From: Hyphomicrobiales bacterium
GTDB taxonomy: Bacteria > Pseudomonadota > Alphaproteobacteria > Rhizobiales > Devosiaceae
DNA: 64,000 nt
Direction of reading: 5' to 3'
Assembly (NCBI GenBank): GCA_004144345.1
Contig: SEEL01000001.1
Location: forward strand, 62,001-126,000
In this document: positions 17,015 to 27,755 of the stretch, in pieces
Layout of the letters: the number at the start of each line of letters is the position of its first letter
How positions within the stretch are numbered: position 1 is the stretch's first letter
Program-made: the position numbers and the translations under genes
The notes under the pieces: generated by a model
What the model saw: only the letters and a program-made list of their open reading frames with translations
What the model was told of the DNA's origin: nothing
Databases searched by the model: none

Positions 17015-18652
17015 GTGCTGGCGCGCGGCAACGATCTGCTGGAGAGAATGCGCACGCTCGACGTCGCCACGACGGTTGGCGCGGCGGATTCCGCGCTGCT
17101 CGCCGAATGGCAGCGATCGGGCGTGAAGTTCGCCGCGTCCACCCCGCAGATGGAGGCGCAGTATTATCGCGCGGTGCGCGAACTGCTCGGCTGCATCCGG
17201 CCGGCCGCCGGCGGCGCGCCGATCCTCTATGAGGGCGGCGTCTACAATGGCTGCTGGCTCGAGAGCACGGGCACGATCAATGCGGAACTGCTGGCGCGCT
17301 TCATGCCGGACGTCGCGCAGCGGACCTTCGCCGCCTTTGCGGCGCACCAGCGGACAGATGGGTGCCTCCCCTACAAGGTGACGCCGGAGGGACCGGTGTT
17401 CTCGCAGATCCAGCTGGTGTCGCCACTGGCGCGCAGCGTCTGGACGCATTACCGGCTGAGCGGCGACCGCGACTTCCTCGGAACGATGTACAAGGCGATG
17501 GCCCGCTATGATGAGTGGCTCGCGACCTGGCGCAATACGCGTGGCACTGGCGGCGTCGAGGCGTTCTGCACTTATGATACCGGGCACGATCTGTCGGCGC
17601 GCTTCTGGCACATACCCGACAGCCCGCAGAACAATGACCCGACGCGCTACAACGCAGACAATCCGCTGCTGCCGCTGGTGGCGCCAGACCTCACGGCCAA
17701 CGTCGCCTGCCAGCGGTCCTATCTCGCACTGATCGCGGAAGAGCTGGGCGAGGATGGCGCTCTATGGCGCGGCAAGGCGCAAGCCAGCGTGGACGCGCTG
17801 TTCGCCAATTGCTTCGACGCAGATGACGGCTTCTTCTACGATCTCGACCGCAACGGGAACTTCATCCGCGTGCAGTCGGACGTGCTGCTGCGCGTGCTGG
17901 CCTGCGAGATCGGCGACGACGACTTCTTCGCCGAAGCGCTGCAGCGCTATCTGCTCAACACGCGAAAGTTCTTTGCGCGCTTCCCCTTCACCTCGATCGC
18001 GCTCGACGATCCGCGCTACGACGCAGCCTTCGACTACAACAGCTGGTCGGGACCGACCAACTTCCTCAGCCTGATCCGCGCCCCGCACGCCTTCGAGGCG
18101 CATCACCGGCATGTGGAACTGAGCTGGGTGATCCACCCTATTCTCTCCGCCCTGTTCCGCGCCCCACGCTTCGCGCAGACCCTGAGCCCCTTCACCGGCG
18201 ATGCCGGCTACACCGAGCAATACTCGCCGTCGCTGCTTTGCCTCCTCGACTATATCGAGCGGCTGAGCGGAATCATGCCGCGGCCGGACCAGACGCTGTG
18301 GTTCACCGGACTGGTGCCGCAGCAGATCGAGCATCGCGACGCCCAGCATGAAACCGCCTATAGCCGCGTGGTCGATGGCGTGACGTTCGAACTGGCGAAC
18401 AGCGCCTCGGCCTCTACGGCATGGCGCGATGGCCAATTGCTGTTTGCGGTGCCGCGCGGCGCGCGAATCGTGACCTCGCGTCGCGGCGACATCGTCTCGC
18501 TCATCGGCATGAGCGTGCGCGACGTCGAAGGCGTACTGACCCTGCCCGCTGGCGACATTCCGTTCCGCATCGCCAGCAATGAACAACTCGATTTCAATAA
18601 CGGACGGTTCGTTTCCGTGCGAAAGCCCGGCATCGTGCCACCGTCGACGTGA
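17015..18652 (+). CDS. Six-hairpin (alpha/alpha-6 barrel) glycosidase-like protein
   Basis: A 545-residue cytoplasmic protein that resembles trehalase/GH63/MGH-type six-hairpin glycosidases in overall pattern. Aromatic-acidic clusters include GGVYNGCWLEST, QRTDGCLPYKV, CTYDTGHD, a RYNADNPLLP segment and FDYNSWSGPTNFLS; the last matches the substrate-pocket strand seen in that superfamily. A beta-type C-terminal domain follows from about residue 450. No signal peptide is visible, so it probably acts on an imported oligosaccharide or glycoside. The GTG start follows GGAGG; a TTG six codons earlier is also possible. The exact GH family and bond are uncertain. Confidence 0.68.
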   Translation: MLARGNDLLERMRTLDVATTVGAADSALLAEWQRSGVKFAASTPQMEAQYYRAVRELLGCIRPAAGGAPILYEGGVYNGCWLESTGTINAELLARFMPDVAQRTFAAFAAHQRTDGCLPYKVTPEGPVFSQIQLVSPLARSVWTHYRLSGDRDFLGTMYKAMARYDEWLATWRNTRGTGGVEAFCTYDTGHDLSARFWHIPDSPQNNDPTRYNADNPLLPLVAPDLTANVACQRSYLALIAEELGEDGALWRGKAQASVDALFANCFDADDGFFYDLDRNGNFIRVQSDVLLRVLACEIGDDDFFAEALQRYLLNTRKFFARFPFTSIALDDPRYDAAFDYNSWSGPTNFLSLIRAPHAFEAHHRHVELSWVIHPILSALFRAPRFAQTLSPFTGDAGYTEQYSPSLLCLLDYIERLSGIMPRPDQTLWFTGLVPQQIEHRDAQHETAYSRVVDGVTFELANSASASTAWRDGQLLFAVPRGARIVTSRRGDIVSLIGMSVRDVEGVLTLPAGDIPFRIASNEQLDFNNGRFVSVRKPGIVPPST

Positions 18653-18708
18653 CTACGCCACCGCTCCGAGGGGAGCATTGAACTGAGAGCTCAAAAGGGA
18701 GGACTACA

Positions 18709-20007
18709 ATGAGCTTCTACAACCGCAGGAAATTCCTGACGACGACGGCAGGCGCCGCCGGTGCGCTGGCCGTGGCCAATGCGCTGGGCATGCCTGCCTT
18801 CGCGCAGGATCGCCGCATCCGCCATTTCTGGTGGGGCAATCCGGAGCGCGACAAGCGCACGCTGGCCGTGATCGACATCTTCAACGGCAAGAACCCCGGC
18901 ATCGTGGTCGAGGGCGAGACGCTGGGCTTTGCCGACTATTTCACCAAGCTGACCACGCAGATCGCCGGCGGCAACATGCCCGACGTGATCCAGATGGGTT
19001 ATGGCGTGATGTTCGAATACATCAACAATGGCGCCATCGTGCCGCTCGACGACTATGTCGGGAAGAGCCTCGATGTGTCGAAGATCGACCAGAGCGCGCT
19101 CGATGCGGGCACCGTCGGCGGCAAACTCTACGCCGTGTCGATCGGCGCGAACTCGCACGTCACGATGTACAACAAGCGCCTCTATGAAGCGGCCGGCATC
19201 AAGGTGGGCGAGAATTTCGACCCCTTCGGCTGGACCTATGATGACCTGGCCCGCATCGGCAAGGCGATCAAGGACGCGACCGGCGTCGCCGGCACCGACG
19301 ACAACACGGCCGACTACCAGAACTTCTCCGACTTCGTCGGGCAGAAGGGCGCCGTCATGTACACGGACGGCGAATACACCGTGCCGCAGGAAGTGGTCGA
19401 GGAATACTGGGCGACCTGGAAGGGGATCCGCGATGCGGGCGCCACGGTAGCGGCAGAGGAAACGGCGGCGCTCGCCGGCGTGGCCGAGCTGGCACAGACC
19501 GGCCTCGTTACCGGCAAGTCGGCGACATCGTTTGCATGGTCGAACCAGCTGGTGGGCACGCAGGCGCTGATGCAGGACCCGATCGGGGCGGCAATGTATC
19601 CCAATACGCCGGCGATGCTCCCCGGCTCGATCGTGCAGCCGAGCCAGTTCGTCTGCCTCACCCGCGACAGCAAGGACGCCGAAGCGGCCACCACCTACAT
19701 GACCGCCTTCGTCAACGATCTCGACATGACCAAGGTGCTGGGCCTCGAGCGCGGCATTCCGAGCAATCCCGATGTGCGCGCGGCGCTCGAACCGCAGCTC
19801 ACCGATATCGAAAAGGTGTCGGTGGCCTTCTTCGACGGCATCCAGGGCAAGACTGCGGTGCTGCCGCCGCCGCCGCCTTCGGGCGCCAATGAAGTCGAGC
19901 AGACCTTCGAACGCCTGGCGGTCGAAGTGCTGATCGGCGGCCGCTCGCCGTCGGAAGTCGCCGCCGACTTCCTGCAGCAGGCGAAGGATATTATCGGCCG
20001 CGCGTAA
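18709..20007 (+). CDS. Sugar ABC transporter substrate-binding protein, family 1
   Basis: A 432-residue extracellular solute-binding protein of the CUT1 sugar type. The N-terminus has a twin-arginine-like export motif (NRRKFLTTTAGA) with cleavage near AFAQ at about residue 34, so export in folded form is possible. FADYFTKLTTQIAGG and the PDVIQMGYG segment are family hallmarks. GGGAGGA precedes the ATG. It feeds the two permeases and the MalK-type ATPase downstream. A hairpin follows the stop codon. Confidence 0.93.
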   Translation: MSFYNRRKFLTTTAGAAGALAVANALGMPAFAQDRRIRHFWWGNPERDKRTLAVIDIFNGKNPGIVVEGETLGFADYFTKLTTQIAGGNMPDVIQMGYGVMFEYINNGAIVPLDDYVGKSLDVSKIDQSALDAGTVGGKLYAVSIGANSHVTMYNKRLYEAAGIKVGENFDPFGWTYDDLARIGKAIKDATGVAGTDDNTADYQNFSDFVGQKGAVMYTDGEYTVPQEVVEEYWATWKGIRDAGATVAAEETAALAGVAELAQTGLVTGKSATSFAWSNQLVGTQALMQDPIGAAMYPNTPAMLPGSIVQPSQFVCLTRDSKDAEAATTYMTAFVNDLDMTKVLGLERGIPSNPDVRAALEPQLTDIEKVSVAFFDGIQGKTAVLPPPPPSGANEVEQTFERLAVEVLIGGRSPSEVAADFLQQAKDIIGRA

Positions 20008-20014
20008 CAAGTAC

Positions 20015-20042
20015 GGCGAGGCCCGCCAGAGTGGGCCTCGCC
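20015..20042 (+). promoter_or_regulatory. Intercistronic hairpin after the sugar-binding protein gene
   Basis: GGCGAGGCCC (20015-20024) pairs perfectly with GGGCCTCGCC (20033-20042) around an 8-base loop. No T-run follows. It is in the same place as the hairpins at 11743-11770 and 29314-29340, so it probably raises binding-protein expression relative to the permeases. Confidence 0.6.
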
Positions 20043-20077
20043 TCGACCACGATGGGTGGAACAGGAAGCACGGACAC

Positions 20078-20971
20078 TTGACCAAATTCATCCGCAAGAA
20101 CCTGGCCGGCTATGCGTTCCTGACGCCGTGGCTGATCGGCTTCCTGCTGCTCGCCATCGGGCCGATCCTGGCGTCGCTCTATCTGAGCTTCACCAAATAC
20201 AATGTGATCAACCCGCCGCGCTGGATCGGGCTCGACAATTACACCTACATGTTCGGGCGCGACGCGCGCTTCCGCAAGGCGCTGCAGGTGACGTTCACCT
20301 TCGTGGCCTTCGCGGTGCCGGCGAAACTGATCTTCGCGCTCGGCGTGGCGATGGTGCTCGACAAGGGCATCCGGGCCATCGGGCTCTATCGCGCGCTCTT
20401 CTACCTGCCCTCGATCCTTGGCGGCTCGATTGCGGTGGCGATCCTCTGGCGACAGCTGTTCAATGCCGATGGCGTGATCAATTCCTTGCTCGAGCTGGTC
20501 GGCATCAATGGCCCATACTGGCTGGCCGATCCGAACTACTCGCTGTGGACGCTGGTGGTTCTGGCGGTGTGGCAATTCGGTTCGCCGATGCTGATCTTTC
20601 TCGCCGGGCTGCGCGCCATTCCGCAGGAGCTCTATGAGGCGGCGGAGATCGACGCGGCGAGCAAGGTGAAGCAGTTCTTCGCCATCACCGTACCGCTGCT
20701 GGCGCCGGTGATCTTCTTTAATCTCGTGTTGCAGATGATCGAGGCGTTCAAGAGCTTTTCGGGTGCCTTCATCATTTCGGGCGGCTCCGGCGCGCCGCTC
20801 GACTCGCTGCTGTTCTACACGGTGTATTTGTTCAACGAGGCGTTCTCGTTCCTCAGAATGGGCTATGCCTCGGCGCTCGCCTGGGTGCTGCTGCTGATCA
20901 TCGCGCTGTTCACCGCGATCGCCTTCTGGAGCAGCAAATACTGGGTGCATTACGAAAGCGAGCGAGGCTGA
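20078..20971 (+). CDS. Sugar ABC transporter permease, MalF-type
   Basis: A 297-residue six-helix permease. It starts at TTG with AGGAAG upstream; the opening (FIRKNLAGYAFLTPWLIGF) is typical. The coupling loop EAA motif reads YEAAEIDAASKVKQFFAITVPLL. It overlaps the next permease gene by one base (TGATG). Confidence 0.93.
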   Translation: MTKFIRKNLAGYAFLTPWLIGFLLLAIGPILASLYLSFTKYNVINPPRWIGLDNYTYMFGRDARFRKALQVTFTFVAFAVPAKLIFALGVAMVLDKGIRAIGLYRALFYLPSILGGSIAVAILWRQLFNADGVINSLLELVGINGPYWLADPNYSLWTLVVLAVWQFGSPMLIFLAGLRAIPQELYEAAEIDAASKVKQFFAITVPLLAPVIFFNLVLQMIEAFKSFSGAFIISGGSGAPLDSLLFYTVYLFNEAFSFLRMGYASALAWVLLLIIALFTAIAFWSSKYWVHYESERG

Positions 20972-21864
20972 TGGATACCGCCCTCACCGCCGATCCGCGC
21001 GAAATTGCCCGCACCCTGCGCGAGGCGAAGGCCAAGCGCGCGCGGCGCAGCGCTCTGCTCAAGCACATCTTCCTGATCTGCGCCTCGCTGATCATGATCT
21101 ATCCGCTGCTCTGGATGCTGGCGAGTTCGTTCAAGCCGAACAACCAGATCTTCGGGCAGCTGTCGCTCTGGCCGCGCGAGTTCACCTGGCAGAACTATCC
21201 CGAGGGCTGGAACGGCATGGCCGTTAGCTTTGGGACGTTCTTCAAGAACTCGCTGTTCGTGACAGTCCTGTCGGTGATCGGCAATGTGATCAGCTGCTCG
21301 TTCACTGCCTATGCTTTCGCGCGGCTCGAATTCACCGGCAAGCGGCTGTGGTTCGCGCTGATGATGATGACGCTGATGATCCCCTATCATGTGGTGCTGA
21401 TCCCCCAGTACATCACCTTCCTGCAATTGGGTTGGGTGAACACCTATCTGCCGCTGATCGTGCCGCAGTTTCTCGCCGGCGATGCGTTCTTCATCTTCCT
21501 GATGGTGCAGTTCTTCCGGCAGCTGCCGCGCGAACTGGACGAGGCGGCAATGATCGATGGCTGCTCGCCGTTCAAGATCTACTGGGCGATCATCATGCCG
21601 CTGTCGATCCCGGCGATCGCCACGGCGGCGATCTTCAGCTTCATCTGGACCTGGGACGATTTCCTCGGCCCGCTGGTCTATCTCAACGACGTGAAGGACT
21701 ACACGGTGCCGCTGGCGCTGCGCATGTTCAACAGCCAGGACAGCGTGACGCAATATGGCCAGATGTTCGCTATGTCGATCCTGTCGCTGCTGCCGATCTT
21801 CCTGTTCTTCCTCATCTTCCAGCGGCTTATCATCCGCGGCATCGCCATGAGCGGGCTGAAGTGA
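20971..21864 (+). CDS. Sugar ABC transporter permease, MalG-type
   Basis: A 297-residue partner permease. After a basic cytoplasmic N-terminus, the first helix reads IFLICASLIMIYPLLWMLAS. The EAA loop is LDEAAMIDGCSPFKIYWAIIMPL. It follows the MalF-type gene with a one-base overlap and precedes the ATPase gene by 13 bases. Confidence 0.93.
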   Translation: MDTALTADPREIARTLREAKAKRARRSALLKHIFLICASLIMIYPLLWMLASSFKPNNQIFGQLSLWPREFTWQNYPEGWNGMAVSFGTFFKNSLFVTVLSVIGNVISCSFTAYAFARLEFTGKRLWFALMMMTLMIPYHVVLIPQYITFLQLGWVNTYLPLIVPQFLAGDAFFIFLMVQFFRQLPRELDEAAMIDGCSPFKIYWAIIMPLSIPAIATAAIFSFIWTWDDFLGPLVYLNDVKDYTVPLALRMFNSQDSVTQYGQMFAMSILSLLPIFLFFLIFQRLIIRGIAMSGLK

Positions 21865-21877
21865 AAGGGTTTTCTAC

Positions 21878-22915
<1,038 letters not shown>

Positions 22916-23006
22916 GGCGTACCGTATCCGCCTAATTGCGGCTTGCCGGGACTCTGCGCGACCCGCTACAGCAGGCGGACGCGTCGTGCCGAGGGGGAGC
23001 CGTTCG

Positions 23007-24110
23007 ATGAAGATCACCGCCATCAAGGCTTGGCAGATTGACCTGCCGCTGGTCGAGGGCCGCTATTCGTGGTCGAACGGCAATTACATGGACGTGTTCG
23101 ACACGACCGTGGTGGCGGTCGAGACCGATGCCGGGATCACCGGCTATGCCGAATGCTGCCCGCTGGGCTCGGCCTATCTGCCGTCCTATGCGCTGGGCGT
23201 GCGCAGCGGCCTCATGGAAATCGCGCCCAAGCTGATCGGGCTCGACCCGACCAATCTGGGTGAACTCAACCGGCACATGGACAGCGTGCTGCGCGGCCAC
23301 CCCTATATCAAGGCGCCGATCGACATTGCCTGCTGGGACATTCTGGGCAAGTTCACGGGCCTGCCCGTCTACACGCTGCTCGGCGGCGCGGCGCAGGAGA
23401 AGGTCGCGCTCTATCGCGCCATCTCGCAGCAGGACGCGGCGACCATGGCGGGCAAGATCGCCGGCTATCGGGCCGAGGGCTATACGAAGTTCCAGCTCAA
23501 GGTGGGCGGCAATGCGGATGACGATATCGCCCGCATTCGCGCCTGCCGCGAAATCCTGCAGCCGACGGATATCCTCGTGGCCGATGCGAACACCGGCTGG
23601 ACGCAGCATGAGGCGGCGCGCGTGGTGGCGGCGGTGAAGGATGTCGACGTTTATATCGAGCAGCCCTGCACGAGCTATGACGAGTGCCTGTCGGTCCGCA
23701 AGCGCACCGCCCTGCCCTTCGTCCTCGACGAGATCATCGGCGATGTCGAGGGCCTGCTGCGCGCGCTGTCGGACGACGCCATGGACGTGATCAACCTCAA
23801 GATCTCGAAGGTCGGCGGGCTGACCAAGGCCAAGCTGATCCGCGACCTCTGCGTGCAGCGGCGCATTCCGATGACGATCGAGGATACGTGGGGCGGCGAT
23901 ATCGTGACGGCGACGATCGCGCATCTCGCCCGCTCGACGCCGGAGGAGTTCTGCTTCTCGGCGACGGACTTCAATTCCTACGTGACGCGCGGCCTCGCCG
24001 ATGGCGCACCGCGGCGCGAGGCGGGCTTCATGACGGCGGCGGATCGTCCCGGACTGGGAATTGAGCCGAAGCTCGCCGAGTTCGGCGAGCCGGCGCTGGC
24101 CATAAGCTAA
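23007..24110 (+). CDS. Enolase-superfamily enzyme (mandelate racemase/muconate lactonizing type)
   Basis: A 367-residue protein with the N-terminal capping domain and a TIM barrel. Active-site candidates are K161 and K165 (KFQLK), metal ligands D193 (VADAN), E218 (YIEQP) and D241 (VLDE), and K265/K268 (INLKISK). A KxxxK pair plus a strand-6 lysine is the muconate-lactonizing/dipeptide-epimerase arrangement, for proton abstraction next to a carboxylate. It looks most like the hydroxyproline or proline-betaine branch, but I cannot fix the substrate. GAGGGGGAGC precedes the ATG. Its stop overlaps the stop of rhaK by three bases on the opposite strand. Confidence 0.85.
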   Translation: MKITAIKAWQIDLPLVEGRYSWSNGNYMDVFDTTVVAVETDAGITGYAECCPLGSAYLPSYALGVRSGLMEIAPKLIGLDPTNLGELNRHMDSVLRGHPYIKAPIDIACWDILGKFTGLPVYTLLGGAAQEKVALYRAISQQDAATMAGKIAGYRAEGYTKFQLKVGGNADDDIARIRACREILQPTDILVADANTGWTQHEAARVVAAVKDVDVYIEQPCTSYDECLSVRKRTALPFVLDEIIGDVEGLLRALSDDAMDVINLKISKVGGLTKAKLIRDLCVQRRIPMTIEDTWGGDIVTATIAHLARSTPEEFCFSATDFNSYVTRGLADGAPRREAGFMTAADRPGLGIEPKLAEFGEPALAIS

Positions 24111-25462
24111 GTCGCGCCGAGGGCCCCGACGGCCTCGCGCCAGGCGGCGGCATAGGCGGACCAGGACGAGCCAGGGTCGCTGATCGTTTCGCCGCCCGGC
24201 TTGAGATTGGCATCGCCTGCCAGCAAGGCGGCGCCGATGCTGGTGCCGGTGCCGGCGGCTTCGATGATGACGTCGCGGCCGGTCGCAGCGCGCAGCATGC
24301 TCGCGAATTCAGTATTGGCCGCGAACGGGCCTTCGATGATGGTCGGGCCGTCGGCACCGATGAGGTCGAGGCAGGTGGCGGCCATCAGCGCGAGGTAGAA
24401 GGACAGCGCAGCGCGCTGTTCCGCCGGCGTGCCATCGCCGGTCCAGCGGCCGGCATTGTGCGGGAACGGACCCGAGCCCTGTTGGGCGGCCGGCAGGTAC
24501 ATGAGGCCGCGGCCCAGCACCCGTTCGATCGCCGCCGGATTGGTGGGCGGCAGTTCCTCCCCGAGGATGGCGTTCTCGCGCCCGCCCATGAAGCGCGCCG
24601 AGGGGGTCGGCTGGCCGAGCGCATTGACGTTGATCAGCGTGTCGCGCGCCGGATCGAGCGCGATGGTCCGCGCGCCGACGGCGAGGCTGATCACCCAGGT
24701 GCCGGTGGAGAGGACGGCGAAGGGCGCCCGGCGCGCCAGCAGATGCGGCAGCAGCGAGGCGTTGGAATCATGGATGCCCACATGAACCGGCGTGGTTGCC
24801 GGCAGGCCCGTCCGTTCGGCGATTGCCGGCAGCAACGTACCGAGCCGGTCGGCGGCCTTGGCCATGGGCGGAAAGAGTCTCGTCCAGCCTAGGCGCCCGA
24901 CCATGGACGAGAAGGTGCCATCGGCAGGCGCCCAGAGATCGGTGTGGCAACCGAGCGAGGTGGCTTCACTCACCTGATGGCCGGTGAGGCGGAAGCCCCA
25001 ATATTGCGCATACATCAGGAGCGAGGTGACCTCCGCCCAAGCTGCGGGAAAACTCTGCTGCTGCCAGTAGAATTGCGCGCCGAGATTGAGTCCCGTGGCG
25101 AGTGGCGGCGTACCGCTCTCCGCGAAGGGCGGACGCAGCTTTTCGTAGGCAGCGCGCGTGTCCTCAATGCCGGTGTGCTCATAGTCGAGGATCGGCAGAG
25201 CGAGACTACCATCGGCCGCGAGCAGGACACCGGTGGCGCCGTGGGTGGTGATGGAGATGGCCTCGATCTGGGCTTCGCGGGCGAGGTCGCGCAGGCTGTC
25301 GAGGATGAAGGTCCAGAGGCGCTCGACATCGAAATGCGGATAGGGCGCAGCGCGCACCACCTCATTGGGCGTGCGGCGGACGGCGATCTCCGCGAGTTGC
25401 GCGAGGTCGACCAGCGCCAACTTGGCGTTGGTCTTGCCGATATCGATGACGGCGATGGCCAC
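24107..25462 (-). CDS. rhaK: L-rhamnose catabolism kinase (rhamnulokinase/rhizobial RhaK type)
   Basis: A 451-residue FGGY-family sugar kinase with GTG start. The phosphate loop is DIGKTNAK (residues 7-14), and [12 protein letters not shown] and [19 protein letters not shown] mark the second lobe. In rhizobia, RhaK phosphorylates L-rhamnulose and is also needed for rhamnose transport. It is the last gene of the rhaRSTPQUK operon, three bases after rhaU. Its stop codon overlaps that of the convergent enolase-family gene. Confidence 0.92.
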   Translation of the reverse strand: MAIAVIDIGKTNAKLALVDLAQLAEIAVRRTPNEVVRAAPYPHFDVERLWTFILDSLRDLAREAQIEAISITTHGATGVLLAADGSLALPILDYEHTGIEDTRAAYEKLRPPFAESGTPPLATGLNLGAQFYWQQQSFPAAWAEVTSLLMYAQYWGFRLTGHQVSEATSLGCHTDLWAPADGTFSSMVGRLGWTRLFPPMAKAADRLGTLLPAIAERTGLPATTPVHVGIHDSNASLLPHLLARRAPFAVLSTGTWVISLAVGARTIALDPARDTLINVNALGQPTPSARFMGGRENAILGEELPPTNPAAIERVLGRGLMYLPAAQQGSGPFPHNAGRWTGDGTPAEQRAALSFYLALMAATCLDLIGADGPTIIEGPFAANTEFASMLRAATGRDVIIEAAGTGTSIGAALLAGDANLKPGGETISDPGSSWSAYAAAWREAVGALGAT

Positions 25463-25465
25463 CGG

Positions 25466-25783
25466 TCAGTCCATATGAAAGAGACGGACGAGCGGCGGAT
25501 TGACCGGCGAATTGTCGGCGTTCGTCTCCATGATGTCGCCCATATGCGCCCACCAGCGCTGCATGATCGGATCGAGCGGCAGCTGGTCCATCGTGTGGCC
25601 GGCCGTACGCGTCAGCACGCCGAAGAGTAAATCGGTCTCCTCGTCGAGCCAGATATCGTAGTCGCTCACCCCTGCCCGGTGCAGCAATTCGACCAGTTCA
25701 GGCCAGATCTCGTCGTGGCGCTTCTGGTACTCGGCGCGCTGGCCCGGATTGAGCCGCATGCGAAAGGCAAAGCGTTCGCTCAT
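25466..25783 (-). CDS. rhaM: L-rhamnose mutarotase (RhaM; RhaU of rhizobia)
   Basis: A 105-residue protein of full family length that interconverts alpha and beta anomers of L-rhamnose. Expected features are FRMRLNPGQ at 7-15, the catalytic histidine H23 in [23 protein letters not shown], and a tryptophan pair at 77-78. It overlaps rhaQ by four bases and precedes rhaK. Confidence 0.95.
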   Translation of the reverse strand: MSERFAFRMRLNPGQRAEYQKRHDEIWPELVELLHRAGVSDYDIWLDEETDLLFGVLTRTAGHTMDQLPLDPIMQRWWAHMGDIMETNADNSPVNPPLVRLFHMD

Positions 25784-26781
25784 TTGCGCAGTCTTCTCAA
25801 CCTGCCCAGCACGATGGGCAAAGCGATGACAAGGATCAAGAGGAGGCCGATGAAGATCGACTGCACGATGCCGGGAACATTGAGCAGGCCCATGCCGAAG
25901 GTAACGAGGCCCATGATGAAGGCGGCGATGACGACACCGGCGATCGAACCCGAGCCGCCGAGAATGCTGACGCCGCCCAGCACCACCATGGTGATGACTT
26001 CAAGCTCCCAGCCCTGCGCGATGGAGGGCCGGGTGGAGCCGAGGCGGCTGGTGAGCAGCACCGCCGCGATACCCGACATCAGGCCGGTGAGGCAGAACAG
26101 CAGGAACTTGATGCGTTCGACGCGTACGCCGGAGAATTGCGCGGCCGTCGCATTGTTGCCGATGACATAGACGCGGCGGCCGAAGCTCGTCCGGTGCAAG
26201 AGCACATAGTAGATCACGGCCAGCCCGAGGAAGAGCACAAACTCGAAGCTCACCACCCACCAGACATAGCCCTGCCCGAAGAAGGCAAAGCTCGCGGGAT
26301 AGCCTTTGAAGGCCTGGTCGCCGAGCACGATGTAGCTGAGGCCGCGGAAGAGGCTCATGGTGCCGATGGTGACGACGATGGATGGCAGGCCGAGCCGCGT
26401 CACCAGCGCGCCGTTGAAGGCGCCGCAGAGGAGGCCCGTGCCGATGCCGATGGCGACAAGGGCGGGCGTGTCGGCGCCATATTGCAGCGCAAGGCCCATG
26501 GCGGTCGAGGCGAGCGCGATGATGGCGGCAACGGAGAGATCGATCTCACCCGAGATGATCAGCAGCGCCATGGCGAGCGCGATGATCGCCTTCTCGGTGA
26601 AGTTGAAGGTGGCGTCGCTCAGGGACCAGGGCGAGAGGAAATAGGGCGAGGCGAAGGAGTTGACGGTGAATATGATCACCGCGACGACCAGCAGCAGCGC
26701 CGGCCACGAGAGTATCGCGGCGCGCAGCGGACTGTCGAGCCGGTCGGGGATGTTGCGATGCGTCGGCGCGTCGTTACTCAT
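25780..26781 (-). CDS. rhaQ: L-rhamnose ABC transporter permease RhaQ
   Basis: A 333-residue CUT2 (ribose/rhamnose-type) permease with about eight to ten helices. The [15 protein letters not shown] and [19 protein letters not shown] segments are diagnostic of the RbsC family. It overlaps rhaP by four bases upstream and rhaM by four downstream. It forms the inner-membrane channel with RhaP. Confidence 0.93.
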   Translation of the reverse strand: MSNDAPTHRNIPDRLDSPLRAAILSWPALLLVVAVIIFTVNSFASPYFLSPWSLSDATFNFTEKAIIALAMALLIISGEIDLSVAAIIALASTAMGLALQYGADTPALVAIGIGTGLLCGAFNGALVTRLGLPSIVVTIGTMSLFRGLSYIVLGDQAFKGYPASFAFFGQGYVWWVVSFEFVLFLGLAVIYYVLLHRTSFGRRVYVIGNNATAAQFSGVRVERIKFLLFCLTGLMSGIAAVLLTSRLGSTRPSIAQGWELEVITMVVLGGVSILGGSGSIAGVVIAAFIMGLVTFGMGLLNVPGIVQSIFIGLLLILVIALPIVLGRLRRLRK

Positions 26782-27755
26782 GCCCCCTCCGCCTGCTTGA
26801 GGATGATGCGGCCGGTCTTGCGCTCGCTGCGGGCATTGAGCACGACGGCGAGAATGATGGCGGCGCCGGAGATGGCCAACTGCCAGAAGGGCGAGACGCC
26901 GATCACCGGCAGTGCGCGACCGATGATGCCGAGGAAGATGGCGCCGAGCACGGCGCTGCCTACCGTGCCGATGCCGCCGGCGATGGAGACGCCGCCGATG
27001 ACGCAGGCGGCGATCACCTGCAGCTCATAGCCGATGGCGGTCTCGGAGGACGCGATGACGAATTTGGAGACCCACAGATAGCCGCAGAGGCCAGCAACGA
27101 AACCCGACATGCAGAAGGCGAGGAATTTCGTGCGGCCCACATCGATGCCGGCATAGACCGAGGCGGTCGGGTTGACGCCGATGGCATAGATGGCCCTGCC
27201 CCATGGCGTGCGCGTCATCACCACCCAGAAGGCAATGGCCGTCGCGATGGCGAACCAGCTCAGCAGCGGCAGGCCCAGCAGATTGAGACGCGTGATGGCG
27301 ATGAAATCGGGCGTCATCTCGTCGGCATTCACCCACTGCCCGCCGGCGATGAGGAAGGTAAGGCCACGATAGATGGTGAGTGTGCCGAGCGTCACCACGA
27401 TAGACGGGATATCGAGCTTCCACACGAGGAAACCGTTGATGGCGCCGAAGGCGAGGCCGAGCAGCGGCGCGGCGGCGATCAGCAGCGGCACCGGCACATC
27501 GGGCCAGGTCGAATTGATCAGCGCCAGCACCATGCCCGACAGCGCGACATTGGCGGCGATGCTCAGATCGATCGAGCGCGTCAGGATCACCACCATCTGG
27601 CCGAGCGCAAGGATCAGGAGGATCGAGGTGTCGTTGAAGATGGATGCCAGATTTTCGGGCGTCGAGAAGCCCGGCGCGCGGAAGGTAATCGCGACGAGCA
27701 GCGCGAGGATGGCAAGCCCTAGCCAGGTTTCGCGGACTTTCAGCAGCCGGTTCAT
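26778..27755 (-). CDS. rhaP: L-rhamnose ABC transporter permease RhaP
   Basis: A 325-residue CUT2 permease. RSIDLSIAANVALSGM and GGVSIAGGIGTVGSAVLGA are the family motifs. Four-base overlaps with rhaT and rhaQ indicate translational coupling. Assignment as RhaP rests on gene order matching the rhizobial rhaRSTPQUK operon. Confidence 0.93.
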   Translation of the reverse strand: MNRLLKVRETWLGLAILALLVAITFRAPGFSTPENLASIFNDTSILLILALGQMVVILTRSIDLSIAANVALSGMVLALINSTWPDVPVPLLIAAAPLLGLAFGAINGFLVWKLDIPSIVVTLGTLTIYRGLTFLIAGGQWVNADEMTPDFIAITRLNLLGLPLLSWFAIATAIAFWVVMTRTPWGRAIYAIGVNPTASVYAGIDVGRTKFLAFCMSGFVAGLCGYLWVSKFVIASSETAIGYELQVIAACVIGGVSIAGGIGTVGSAVLGAIFLGIIGRALPVIGVSPFWQLAISGAAIILAVVLNARSERKTGRIILKQAEGA

